A stretch of DNA of 64,000 nucleotides, taken from NCBI GenBank assembly GCA_001664505.1, contig CP011806.1, forward strand, positions 5,480,589 through 5,544,588, read 5' to 3'. The DNA is from Acidobacteria bacterium Mor1 (GTDB lineage Bacteria > Acidobacteriota > Polarisedimenticolia > Polarisedimenticolales > Polarisedimenticolaceae). The notes beneath the pieces were generated by a model that was not told the DNA's origin, searched no databases, and saw nothing but the letters and a program-made list of their open reading frames with translations. This document shows, piece after piece, positions 43,777 through 52,629 of this stretch (its first letter is position 1; the number at the start of each line of letters is the position of its first letter). The translations under genes were made by a program, and so were the position numbers.

Positions 43777-46700
43777 ATGGTTGGATTTGCCGTGAAGACT
43801 CGTTCTTTCAACATCCCGGGCGCGCTGCTGCTGATCGCCGCCCTGGCCGGCCCCGCGCTCGCCGAGGACCCGCCCCCGCTGGGGGAGGAGTCGACCTTGA
43901 TGCGCGGGGATACCGCCCATCTCAACGATTTCTGCGCCGGGTGGCCGGGCTGTCAGGCTCCGGTGCTGGCCTCTTCCAGTGCCAAGACGGTGCTGGGAAT
44001 CCTGGTCGACACCAACGACCATCCGTACACCGGCTCTCCGGGAGACCTGACCACCTATCGGGACAACAAGCTGGCCGACTACGAGGGCAATAGCGACGCC
44101 TACTGGCTGGAGTCCTCCTACGGCATGGTCGGGATCGATATGGAGATCCCCGACGAGATATTCACCCTCGCCGGCGCCTTCGACGACTACTACAACCGGG
44201 ACTACGTCGATACGACCTTGACCACCAATGGCGTGTCGTTCCCGCTCAACGGATCGGCCGAGGCGTCGATCCACGTCCACGACGCTCACGATCGCAACAA
44301 GTTCGTCGACTTCTCGCCCAACGCGAACAATCTCGGCGAGCTGGTCGATGCATGCAACGCGGCCTTCGATGCGGTGACCGGCGTGCCCGCCGAGTGGGTG
44401 GAGTGTTCCGCCGCCGGCGGCGAGCTGCGGATCGCCCTGGTCCAGGATGAAACCGCCGAGGCGACCTTCATCCGGGTCGACGGCGGCAGCGACCTGGCGG
44501 ATCTCGGCCTCGACGGCCCGATCGAGACCCAGGGGACCCCGACCCGCCTCGAGGGCAAACAGATCCCCGGCGGATTCCCGGTCGGCCTCAACGGCGGGGC
44601 CGGCTGGGTCGATATCGAGGTGCGCGCTCACGGCACCTACCCGGTCACCCGGCGCTATTCGATCGGCTTCCCCGATGCGACCTACGGCAGTCCCGAGGAG
44701 CTGGTCGAGGGCATGTTCCTGCCGGTGCTGAACGCCGAGTTCGACTGGGTCCAGTTCGAGGATTACGGCGACGACCGGGTCGGCATGCGGCTTCAGGACG
44801 GTTTCGTCGGTGAGAACGCGGCGCTGCGGATCGTCGGAGGCGCCAATCTGGACCAGCTCGGCCTCGACGGCCCCCAGCGGGTCGACGGTGTGATCAGCTT
44901 CGACAAGCGCCGCACGGTCCGGGGCAAACGCTCGGACATCGTGGCCGAGGCGCTCTCCCTCTACATTGCCGAACGGGCCGCCGTCGAGGGGATCTCGATC
45001 ACCGCGGCCAACGAATCGGACTTGAACACCCTCGTGGACCAGGAGCTCGACGGCTACGACTCGTTCCTGGTGCTGCTGGTGGACCAGGGCACGAGCCCGG
45101 GCATTCCTACCTCCCGCCGCGCCGGTGCATCGGCCAGCGCCTGGTTCGACCTCGCGATTCCCGGCGAGGACGGCTACGTCTACGAGCGGCAGAAGAACGC
45201 CGGCTTCATGATCGGGCCCGGCTACGCCGCGTGGACCACCTGGGCCCACGAACTCGGCCACACTTTGGGCTTCCCCGATCTCTACTTCAAGAGCGACCAC
45301 CAGAACCTGGACTCGACCTTCGACTACGTCAACGACTGGGGACTGATGGACTCCCATAGCTTCTCCCCCCACGCGGTCGGTTGGAGCAAGCTCAAGAAGC
45401 AGACCTGGTTCCCCGCCGGCTCGGTGGCCGACATCTACCCGCCGCCGCTGGGCAGCACCCATCATCACGAGTTCACCCTGGTGCCCAGCGAGCATCCCTT
45501 CGGCGACTACGCCGGGATCGGTTCGCCGGGATACCCCGAGCGCCAGCTACTGCGCATCTGGATCTCGGACCATCACTGGGTGCTGGTCGAGAACCGTCAG
45601 CCGGGGGACCAGTTCTCCCAGAATCTGCCCGACGACTGGATCGGGGACGTGCCTCCCGACGGTTCGGCGCAGCCCGGCGGCCTGTTGATCACCGACGCCT
45701 GCGACATCAACACCGAGTTCAGCTGCCCCTACCGCCCGCGGGTGGTGAACCTCAACCCCTACGGCACCCAGGCCAACGCCCGGGGCATCGCCGAGAACGA
45801 GGTGCGCTCGCTGAACGCCGGCGACTCGAACCCGGCCTACGACGGGATCATCGTCACCGACCTGGGGCCGGTGGCGGGGCCTCCAGGCCAACCCGACGCC
45901 CGCCAGGTGCAGGTCACCTGGGGCCCCGGGGACTTCGTCGAGCTGGAGATCCGGCCCTGGCAGGCGCCCGAGATCTACGGCACCCCGGACATCTGGGTCG
46001 ACTGGCCCGGCAACGGTGAGGAGAACTATCCGGGCAACCCGCCGATCGACCAGGGAGAAGAGGTCCACTGGCACCCCGACGGTACGGTGCTGAACCTGAT
46101 CAAGGTGCGGGTGCACAACGAAGGCACCATCGAAGCCAAGAACGTCGTCGTGCGGGCGTCGGTCAACGAGCCCGGCGGCATGGGAGACTCGGGTGAGTTC
46201 GTGCCGATCGGCGACTCGGCGCCGCAGAACATCCCGCCGGGCGACTATCGGGACTTCGCCTTCAACTGGTACCCCGACGACGGCGAGCACACCTGCATCC
46301 TGGCCGAGATTCTGTCTCACGAGTCCGATCTGGGTGATCTGGATCCGACCAACAACCTGGCCCAGGAGAACGTGTTCCTGTTCACCCCGGAATCCAACAG
46401 TCCGTACAAGCCGGTGGAGTTCGACTTCAAGGTCAACAACGACTACGACTTCCCGGTGGATGTCTGGCTGACTGCCAGCGGTCTGGTCGACGGTGTCGAC
46501 CTCGAGATGGAGAAGACCCAGCTACACCTCGAACCCGACGAACACGTGGTGCTCACCGGCCGTTTCCTGGTGGACATCAACAAGATCCCTGCACATCCCA
46601 GCGCGCAGATTCCGCGGCTGCGGATCAACACCCACGCGCTCCTCGAGACCGCCGACGGCTACGAGCCCTTCGGTGGGATGACCTTCGATCTGGACCCGGG

Positions 46701-47355
46701 GTACGGCTGCGACCTGTACCTGGACAACACCGACTGCGATCCCGACGGCCAGGGGACCGGCATCATCCTCTACGGCAGGCTGGACGGCCCCTATGCGGCA
46801 TTCGAAACGGTGGATATCGCCGTGGTCGGCTCCGACGGCCGTAGCTACGGGGGCACCGGTGAGACCGACGCGGCGGGCAACTTCATCATCAAGGTCGAGG
46901 ACGTGCCGTTGGGCGCGGCGACCGCGATGCTCTACTACTTCGGTCCGGACATGGCCAAGACCCACCTTGGGCCGGTTCCGATCCAGGTGACCTCCTGCGG
47001 GGCACCGAAGCCGATTCCGCCGACGATGACCGTGGACCGCAGCCGGCGCGACCCCGACCGGGTGACGATCCACTACGACGTGGCCGGCGGATGCAACGCG
47101 TCGGATCACGCGGTGCTGTTCGGCAAGATCGGAACTTTCGATCAGGTGACCGACACGGCCTGCTCGGTGGGGAACAGCGGTAGCGTCTCGCTCCAGGCAC
47201 CGCCGGGGGACGTCTGGTTCCTGATGACCGGGATGGAAGGAGATAGCTACTCGAGCATGGGCACGACCAGTGACGGCCTTCAGCGGAAGTTCAGGGATCT
47301 GGATCTACAGTGCCCGGCTCTGGTCAAACACGACGTTTCGGCAATCTGTCCCTAG
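43777..47355 (+). CDS. Secreted M6-like metallopeptidase
   Basis: 1192 aa. ATG 43777 or GTG 43792 could be used; neither has a strong Shine-Dalgarno. Signal peptide ends near residue 30 (GPALAED). The zinc motif is H491-E-L-G-H495-T-L-G-F-P-D501-L-Y, as in InhA-type M6 peptidases. Between the N-terminal strand region and the catalytic site lie two tandem ~105-residue copies (about 149-253 and 262-372), both ending in L-G-L-D-G-P. Downstream: a W-rich domain, then CARDB-like and Ig-like repeats (P-V-E-F-D-F-K-V-N-N-D-Y-D). Likely a secreted proteolytic enzyme. Ends 27 bp before a strong terminator. Confidence 0.88.
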   Translation: MVGFAVKTRSFNIPGALLLIAALAGPALAEDPPPLGEESTLMRGDTAHLNDFCAGWPGCQAPVLASSSAKTVLGILVDTNDHPYTGSPGDLTTYRDNKLADYEGNSDAYWLESSYGMVGIDMEIPDEIFTLAGAFDDYYNRDYVDTTLTTNGVSFPLNGSAEASIHVHDAHDRNKFVDFSPNANNLGELVDACNAAFDAVTGVPAEWVECSAAGGELRIALVQDETAEATFIRVDGGSDLADLGLDGPIETQGTPTRLEGKQIPGGFPVGLNGGAGWVDIEVRAHGTYPVTRRYSIGFPDATYGSPEELVEGMFLPVLNAEFDWVQFEDYGDDRVGMRLQDGFVGENAALRIVGGANLDQLGLDGPQRVDGVISFDKRRTVRGKRSDIVAEALSLYIAERAAVEGISITAANESDLNTLVDQELDGYDSFLVLLVDQGTSPGIPTSRRAGASASAWFDLAIPGEDGYVYERQKNAGFMIGPGYAAWTTWAHELGHTLGFPDLYFKSDHQNLDSTFDYVNDWGLMDSHSFSPHAVGWSKLKKQTWFPAGSVADIYPPPLGSTHHHEFTLVPSEHPFGDYAGIGSPGYPERQLLRIWISDHHWVLVENRQPGDQFSQNLPDDWIGDVPPDGSAQPGGLLITDACDINTEFSCPYRPRVVNLNPYGTQANARGIAENEVRSLNAGDSNPAYDGIIVTDLGPVAGPPGQPDARQVQVTWGPGDFVELEIRPWQAPEIYGTPDIWVDWPGNGEENYPGNPPIDQGEEVHWHPDGTVLNLIKVRVHNEGTIEAKNVVVRASVNEPGGMGDSGEFVPIGDSAPQNIPPGDYRDFAFNWYPDDGEHTCILAEILSHESDLGDLDPTNNLAQENVFLFTPESNSPYKPVEFDFKVNNDYDFPVDVWLTASGLVDGVDLEMEKTQLHLEPDEHVVLTGRFLVDINKIPAHPSAQIPRLRINTHALLETADGYEPFGGMTFDLDPGYGCDLYLDNTDCDPDGQGTGIILYGRLDGPYAAFETVDIAVVGSDGRSYGGTGETDAAGNFIIKVEDVPLGAATAMLYYFGPDMAKTHLGPVPIQVTSCGAPKPIPPTMTVDRSRRDPDRVTIHYDVAGGCNASDHAVLFGKIGTFDQVTDTACSVGNSGSVSLQAPPGDVWFLMTGMEGDSYSSMGTTSDGLQRKFRDLDLQCPALVKHDVSAICP

Positions 47356-47381
47356 GAGGATTGGTTCGCTCCTCGAGGGAA

Positions 47382-47415
47382 CGCCGCGCGGTTTCGGCCG
47401 CGCGGCGCTTTTTTT
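47382..47415 (+). terminator. Rho-independent terminator of the M6-like gene
   Basis: CGCCGCGCGG (47382-47391) and CCGCGCGGCG (47398-47407) form a perfect 10-bp stem with TTTCGG loop, followed by a seven-T tract (47409-47415). The convergent gene at 47420 ends right after it. Confidence 0.9.
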
Positions 47416-47419
47416 GAAA

Positions 47420-47965
47420 TCAGGGGCAGGGTGCGGGATTGGCCCGTTCGCTGCCCGCGGCGTCGAAGCCCTTGGTGCCTTCATGGTCCAGGCGGTCCCG
47501 GGTGGTGACCAGGTAGAAAAAGCCCCGGGCCGACTGGGGTTGCTCCAGGTCCAGGTAGCCGGACTGGGCGGCGGTGTCGAGGCAGTCGCCGTAGCCCAGG
47601 CCGGAAAGGGCCGCGAGGTCATCCCGGTAGAGCCGGTAGCCGGCCGCTGAGAGCGCCACGTCCCAGACGAGCATGTCCCGGGTCGAGAAGCGCAGGCCCC
47701 GGACCTCCTCGGCGGGCAGGTAGGGAGCCACGAAGCCGCCGTTGATTCCGTAGGTCGCGCCTGCCAGCGGCCGGGCCGAGAACCCGCCGATGGCGTCCAA
47801 GGAGATCCGGTAGTTCGTCGAAGCCGCGGTTACACCGTCGCCGGGACGGCCCCCTTGATTGAAGCTGTGCTCTTCCAGGGTGAACCCGGCGCTCTGTTGA
47901 GCGGCGGCAGGCGCCGACAACAGAAGCGCGAAGCTGAGGATCGAGAAGGAGATCAGGGTGCGCAT
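47420..47965 (-). CDS. Small secreted protein with the shared C-terminal module
   Basis: 181 aa, signal peptide 1-22 (cut after PAAAQ or the like). Residues about 25-85 are unrecognised but include S-T-N-Y-R-I-S-L-D-A-I-G-G. The last ~95 residues, W-D-V-A-L-S-A-A-G-Y-R-L-Y-R to GFFYLV ... EGTKGFDAAGSER ... PCP, align with the end of the protein at 3-1202. FN3-like fold inferred. ATG 47965 follows GGAGG and lies 11 bp after the stop of the repeat-rich protein gene, so the two are co-transcribed. Confidence 0.75.
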   Translation of the reverse strand: MRTLISFSILSFALLLSAPAAAQQSAGFTLEEHSFNQGGRPGDGVTAASTNYRISLDAIGGFSARPLAGATYGINGGFVAPYLPAEEVRGLRFSTRDMLVWDVALSAAGYRLYRDDLAALSGLGYGDCLDTAAQSGYLDLEQPQSARGFFYLVTTRDRLDHEGTKGFDAAGSERANPAPCP

Positions 47966-47976
47966 GAAAGCCTCCG

Positions 47977-50547
47977 TTAGCGGAGCATCACCAGCACGCG
48001 GATGGTGCCGGTGCCGAGGTCGTGAGCATCCAGGGCCTTGCCCAGGATCGTGCCCGGGGCCGCATCGTCGGCGCGCATGGCGTGGCCGGCGGTAGGGGAG
48101 GTGGTCAGCAGATCGCCGGGGCGGATCTCACCGAAGGCCGCGTCGACCTTGCAGAGGATCACGCCGGAGACCGCGACCGGCGCATCGACGGTGTGGAGCC
48201 CGTCATCGGCTGCGGAATCGGCGTCCCGGGCGCCGAGCACCAGGCCGGGTTCGCCGGCGACGATGCCGACTACACCGGGGTCGTAGGCGTCGACGGCGCG
48301 GCGAAGTGCCCCCGGCCGGCCGGGATCGATCGCCAGCACGTCGCCGGCCTCGACCGCCTCGGAGACCTCGACCAGGTTGGCCAACTCCGCCGAGGAGGAG
48401 CGGAAGGAGCGGCCGAAGAGATCCTGGGATTCCTCGTCGGAGGAGACGGAGCCGGCGACCGAGTCCGCGTCCTGCCGGGTGGCGTCGTTGGGTGTAGGGG
48501 TCGGGGCCGTGCGGGGAATCGATGCCGCGAGGGTCGTGGCCCCGTCACTGCCGGCCGGTGCCTCGGCGGCCTGCAGCAGGTGATCCCCGCCGCTGTCTTC
48601 GCGAGCGATCGCGTTGCCTCTCGAGAGGTGCCGCTCGGGATCGTAGCTGCCGATGGCGGCGATCAGCGCCTGGCTGCGGCTCATGTCGATCCCGCCGTTC
48701 TTGGAGAGAGTCGTTTGTCCCGGCATGTTCTTGAAGCGCTCGAGGGCCGTGAAACGCAGGTTCTCCGGAGACTCGCTCAGGGCCGCGTCCCGATCGTTGA
48801 TCGAGGGCAGGTAGGCCTCGTAGGGCTTGGCGCGCACCACCGCCTGGTTCTCGAAGCCGAGCCGCAGGCCGTAGACGACGTAGTCGAACTGGACGCTGTC
48901 GGCGGTGTCGCTGCGCACGACCAGCTCGGTGGTACTGAGGGATTCGACGTACAGGTCGGCGTGGCTGCCCCGGGGCGTGAGGTGGGCGGTCAGGCCGATG
49001 TCCGGGTTGGTGACCCACTGGAAGGTCTCGCCCAGGGTGATGCGGGCCTCGCCGCCCTCGAGCTGGCCGCTGCCCCGGGTGTAGGTCGCTGCTTCGTCGC
49101 CCTCGATGGCCGAGTAGACGATCACTTGATCGGCGCGAAGCGGGTGGTTCTGCACGAAGTTCTTGGAGCCGTTGCCCCAGGTACTGGCCGAACCGAAGCC
49201 GGTGCGCACGTAGGTGCCGCTGGTGATGTCGCGGAAGTAGCCGCCCTGGCTCTCCCCCTCACCACTGATACCGATGGAGCCTTCGGCGAGCCAGGCGTAG
49301 GTCCCGGTGTCCCGTTCACGGAAGTACGAACCGCTGTTGCCGTTGGCCCAGATGCCGTACTCGCCGTAGGCCACGTAGGCGTAGCCGCTGCTGTTGCTGT
49401 CGCCGAACAGCGCCCCCGCGGAGCTGCCGTAGCCTCTCACGCCGTAGTTCGAGGAGCCGATATAGGCGTAGCCGGTGCTGTTGTTGTCACGGAAGTAGCC
49501 GCCGGCGGAGTTGCCTTCACCCCAGACGCCGTAGTTGCCGTAACCGATGTAACCGAAGCCCGAGTTGTCGATGTCGGTGAAGAATCCGCCCGAGCTGTTG
49601 CCCGAGCCGCGGATGCCGGTGTTGCCATAGCCGGCGTAGGCGTAGCCGGAGCCGTCCTTGTCGTAGAAGAACCCGCCGGCCTGGTTGCCGCTACTCTCGA
49701 TGCCCAGGTGGTCGTTGGCCACGAAGGCAACGCTCGAACCGTTGCCGTCGCGGAACTCGCCGCCATGGTCGTTGCCGTAGGCGTAGATTCCGCGGTCGTT
49801 CTGGGCGACGTAGGCGAAGGAGTCGCCGTTGGTGTCGAAGAAGAAGCCGCCGCCGGAGTCACCCCGGGCGTAGATTCCGTAGCCGCCGCTCTGGGTGAAC
49901 AGGGTGCCCTGGGCGTTGACCCGGATCTTCTCGTCGCCGTTCACGGCGATGCCGAACAGGGTGTCTGCGGCGTTGGCGCTGGGCGGGTTGATGCAGACCG
50001 GGCCGGACATGGCGTCACTGCCGTCGGGTACATCGTTAAAGGTGATCGATCCGGCGGCGATATCCGCCGAGTCCGCCCGCAGGAACTGACTGACCGCATG
50101 GCCCGCGAACAGGTTGGTGTCGAGGGAATGGCTGGCCTCGACGGCGAAGGCGGAGGCCAGGATCTTGACCCGGGGGTCGAGCAGCTCGCCGTTGACCTCG
50201 ATGGAAAGCCAGACCTGCGGGTTGTTGAGGAACAGGGTGGCCATGCTGCCGTAGTTGCCGGGGCCGGATCCGTCGACCAGCTGGCCGCTTCCCAGGGCCA
50301 CGTTGAACAGACCGCCGTCGACCATGACCGGGGCACTGTCTGCCTGGGTGTGGCGGTCGAGCAAGATCTCGTTGCCGGCGGTTCCGGCGTCGAAGAAGCG
50401 GAAGACCATGTCGTGGGCGCCGTCCACCGGGGAGCCGGCGGCGTCGCGGAGCACGCCCTGGTAGTTGATCTCAGATGGAGGCTGCACGGCGATAGCCGGG
50501 CTAGCGGCAAGAAGAACCAGCAAGAAGAGGCAGCGAATCGATCTCAT
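47977..50547 (-). CDS. Secreted protein with eight 29-residue repeats
   Basis: 856 aa from ATG 50547 (GGGAGG nearby). Signal peptide 1-20. Residues about 20-200 form an exported domain that starts E-I-N-Y-Q-G-V-L-R-D and is common in trimeric/tail-fibre-like bacterial proteins. About residues 224-453 contain eight tandem repeats of 29 residues, consensus G-I/V-x-x-x-G-N-x-x-G-G-x-F-x-D-x-x-x-S-G-x-A-Y-V/I, giving a likely beta-solenoid. About 480-600 is a beta-rich domain, and the C-terminus (V-V-G-I-V-A; S-G-V-I-L-C-K-V-D; G-D-L-L-T-T-S-P-T-x-G-H-A-M; V-L-V-M-L-R) is a conserved end seen in many large secreted bacterial proteins. Adhesin or fibre role proposed. Co-transcribed with 47420. Confidence 0.8.
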   Translation of the reverse strand: MRSIRCLFLLVLLAASPAIAVQPPSEINYQGVLRDAAGSPVDGAHDMVFRFFDAGTAGNEILLDRHTQADSAPVMVDGGLFNVALGSGQLVDGSGPGNYGSMATLFLNNPQVWLSIEVNGELLDPRVKILASAFAVEASHSLDTNLFAGHAVSQFLRADSADIAAGSITFNDVPDGSDAMSGPVCINPPSANAADTLFGIAVNGDEKIRVNAQGTLFTQSGGYGIYARGDSGGGFFFDTNGDSFAYVAQNDRGIYAYGNDHGGEFRDGNGSSVAFVANDHLGIESSGNQAGGFFYDKDGSGYAYAGYGNTGIRGSGNSSGGFFTDIDNSGFGYIGYGNYGVWGEGNSAGGYFRDNNSTGYAYIGSSNYGVRGYGSSAGALFGDSNSSGYAYVAYGEYGIWANGNSGSYFRERDTGTYAWLAEGSIGISGEGESQGGYFRDITSGTYVRTGFGSASTWGNGSKNFVQNHPLRADQVIVYSAIEGDEAATYTRGSGQLEGGEARITLGETFQWVTNPDIGLTAHLTPRGSHADLYVESLSTTELVVRSDTADSVQFDYVVYGLRLGFENQAVVRAKPYEAYLPSINDRDAALSESPENLRFTALERFKNMPGQTTLSKNGGIDMSRSQALIAAIGSYDPERHLSRGNAIAREDSGGDHLLQAAEAPAGSDGATTLAASIPRTAPTPTPNDATRQDADSVAGSVSSDEESQDLFGRSFRSSSAELANLVEVSEAVEAGDVLAIDPGRPGALRRAVDAYDPGVVGIVAGEPGLVLGARDADSAADDGLHTVDAPVAVSGVILCKVDAAFGEIRPGDLLTTSPTAGHAMRADDAAPGTILGKALDAHDLGTGTIRVLVMLR
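49189..49878 (-). repeat. Eight tandem protein-coding repeats (87-bp period)
   Basis: The 690-bp stretch encodes eight 28-29-residue units of the G-I/V-x3-G-N-x2-G-G-x-F-x-D type. Units are diverged at DNA level, so this is an old, selected protein array rather than a microsatellite. Confidence 0.85.
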
Positions 50548-50671
50548 GGCAGGGACCTCCCGGTCGGAATGACTCTTGATGCCGGGTAGAAACGGGCCGG
50601 TGGCAGGAAGTAACGGGGGCCCGCTACTATCTCCCGGCACTTCCGCGACCACACCTCACAGGATCCGTTCA

Positions 50672-52516
50672 ATGACCGACCAGTCCGGCGTAGTTTTCGG
50701 CGATCTCGCTCTGAGCAAGCCCGTCCTGCGGGCCGTGGACCGGATCGGCTACGAATCGCCGTCGCCGATCCAGGCCAGGTCGATCCCGCCGTTGCTCGAG
50801 GGCAAGGACTTGCTCGGTCAGGCCCAGACCGGTACCGGGAAGACCGCGGCCTTTGCCCTGCCGCTGCTCAGCAACCTCGATCTGAAGGCCCCGCATCCTC
50901 AAGTGCTGGTGCTGGCTCCCACCCGGGAGCTGGCGATCCAGGTCGCCGAGGCGATGCAGACCTACGCCTGCTACATGCCCGGGTTCCGGGTGCTGCCGGT
51001 CTATGGCGGCCAGAGCATGGAGATCCAGCTCCGGCAGCTGCGGCGCGGCGTGCACGCCGTCGTCGGAACGCCCGGCCGGATCCAGGACCATCTGCGCCGC
51101 GGAACGCTGCGGCTGGACAAGCTGACTACCGTGGTGCTCGACGAGGCCGACGAGATGCTGCGGATGGGCTTCATCGACGAGGTGCGGGAGATTCTGGCCC
51201 AGACCCCCGACGAGAAGCAGGTGGCGCTCTTCTCAGCCACCATGCCCCGGGAGATCCGCCGGGTGGCCAGCGAGTACCTGCGCGACCCGGTCGAGATCAA
51301 GATTCAGGCGCGGACCGCCACCGTCGAGACCTTGACCCAGCTCTTCTTCCAGGTCGGCGGCATGCAGAACAAGCTCGACGCGTTGACCCGCGTTCTCGAG
51401 GCGGAAGAGTTCGACGCCATGCTGGTCTTCGTCCGCACCCGGGTGACTACCGTCGAGTTGGCCCAGAAACTGGAAGCCCGAGGTTTTGCCTGCGCGCCGC
51501 TCAGCGGAGACATGAGTCAGTCTTCCCGGGAGCGCACCATCGAGCGCTTGAAGAACGGCGCGCTGGATATCGTCGTGGCGACCGACGTCGCGGCCCGGGG
51601 TATCCACGTCGACCGCATCAGCCACGTGGTCAATTTCGATGTGCCCTACGACGCCGAGGCCTACGTGCACCGCATCGGGCGGACCGCTCGGGCCGGCCGT
51701 GAAGGGAAGGCGATTCTGTTCATCTCACCCCGGGAACGGCGGCTGCTGCGCTCCATCGAACGGGTGACCGGGCAGCGCATCGAGCCGATGCGGATGCCGA
51801 CCCAGAAGGATGTGACCGACCGGCGGATCTCCCAGTTCAAGCGGGCGCTGGGGGCGGCCATCGACGAGCAGGACCTGCGGGTGTACCGCGCCGTCGTCGA
51901 CGAGTTCATCGAAGAGAACGATGTGGACGTCGCAAGTGTGGCGGCGGCGTTGGCCTACATGGCCCAACAGTCGCGGCCGCTGCTGCCGTACCGGCCGGCC
52001 AAGCCTGCGCCGGAACCGGCTCCGGAGCAGACCCACGATCGGACGCCTGAACCTCGTGACGCCGCAGCCGGCGGGCCGAAGCGTCCTCAGCCGAGCGGGT
52101 CCGCAGGCGACCTGGCGCCGAGCGGAACGCCGTATATGGAGCGCTACCGCATCGATGTCGGCCGCGAACACGGAGTGCAACCCGGAAACATCGTGGGCGC
52201 CCTGGCCAACGAGGTTGGGCTCGACGCGGAGTTCATCGGGGCGATCCGGATCTTGGATGACCACAGCATCGTCGAGTTACCCGAGGGATTGCCCAAGGCG
52301 ATTCTGCACCACCTGAAGAAAGTCTGGGTGTGCCGCCGGCAGTTGGGTATCCGTCTCTATCGTGAGGGGATGTCGAAGCCGGTCCGGCCTAGGCCAAAGG
52401 CCGGGAGCCGAACTCCGGCGGGCCCACCTCGGAAGCCCGCCAAGAAGTTCGGCAAACCGCGCAAGGGGGCGGGCAAACCCACGAAGAAGGTGCGAGGCAA
52501 GGCAAAGGGGCGCTAG
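50672..52516 (+). CDS. deaD: DEAD-box ATP-dependent RNA helicase (DeaD/CsdA-like)
   Basis: 614 aa. ATG 50672; longer in-frame ATGs lie upstream but are not conserved. Q motif (F-x-x-L-x-L ... P-S-P-I-Q), Walker A A-Q-T-G-T-G-K-T (51-58), D157-E-A-D160, S-A-T (188-190), H-R-I-G-R-T-A-R (333-340) are all present. Around residues 480-565 is a DbpA-type RNA-binding domain (Y-R-I-D-V-G-R-E-H-G-V-Q-P-G-N-I-V-G-A-L-A-N), then a Lys/Arg/Pro-rich tail. This architecture matches DeaD/CsdA enzymes that remodel RNA at low temperature and in ribosome assembly. Convergent with the RHS gene through a shared terminator. Confidence 0.94.
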   Translation: MTDQSGVVFGDLALSKPVLRAVDRIGYESPSPIQARSIPPLLEGKDLLGQAQTGTGKTAAFALPLLSNLDLKAPHPQVLVLAPTRELAIQVAEAMQTYACYMPGFRVLPVYGGQSMEIQLRQLRRGVHAVVGTPGRIQDHLRRGTLRLDKLTTVVLDEADEMLRMGFIDEVREILAQTPDEKQVALFSATMPREIRRVASEYLRDPVEIKIQARTATVETLTQLFFQVGGMQNKLDALTRVLEAEEFDAMLVFVRTRVTTVELAQKLEARGFACAPLSGDMSQSSRERTIERLKNGALDIVVATDVAARGIHVDRISHVVNFDVPYDAEAYVHRIGRTARAGREGKAILFISPRERRLLRSIERVTGQRIEPMRMPTQKDVTDRRISQFKRALGAAIDEQDLRVYRAVVDEFIEENDVDVASVAAALAYMAQQSRPLLPYRPAKPAPEPAPEQTHDRTPEPRDAAAGGPKRPQPSGSAGDLAPSGTPYMERYRIDVGREHGVQPGNIVGALANEVGLDAEFIGAIRILDDHSIVELPEGLPKAILHHLKKVWVCRRQLGIRLYREGMSKPVRPRPKAGSRTPAGPPRKPAKKFGKPRKGAGKPTKKVRGKAKGR

Positions 52517-52572
52517 CGGCCCGGTCGCGCGGACCGCGGCCGTGGACGCGTCGCGACGAAGCCCAAAGAAAA

Positions 52573-52600
52573 AGGCGGCCGAGCGATCGCCCGGCCGCCT
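52573..52600. terminator. Bidirectional terminator hairpin
   Basis: AGGCGGCCG (52573-52581) pairs with CGGCCGCCT (52592-52600) across a 10-nt loop. On the minus strand it is followed by TTTTTCTTTGGG, so it terminates the RHS gene; on the plus strand it follows the helicase stop with only a weak T-tract. Confidence 0.8.
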
Positions 52601-52629
52601 CGGGATGAGACTCTTCGAGTCAGGGTTGA

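Noticed and set aside
49189-49878. The 87-bp periodic region as a CRISPR or minisatellite
   Set aside because: Units encode a strict protein consensus with diverged DNA, no spacers and no cas genes.
48022-50589. Long plus-strand frame antisense to the repeat protein, Gly/Val/Ala rich
   Set aside because: Shadow of the repeat array; low complexity and no start signal.
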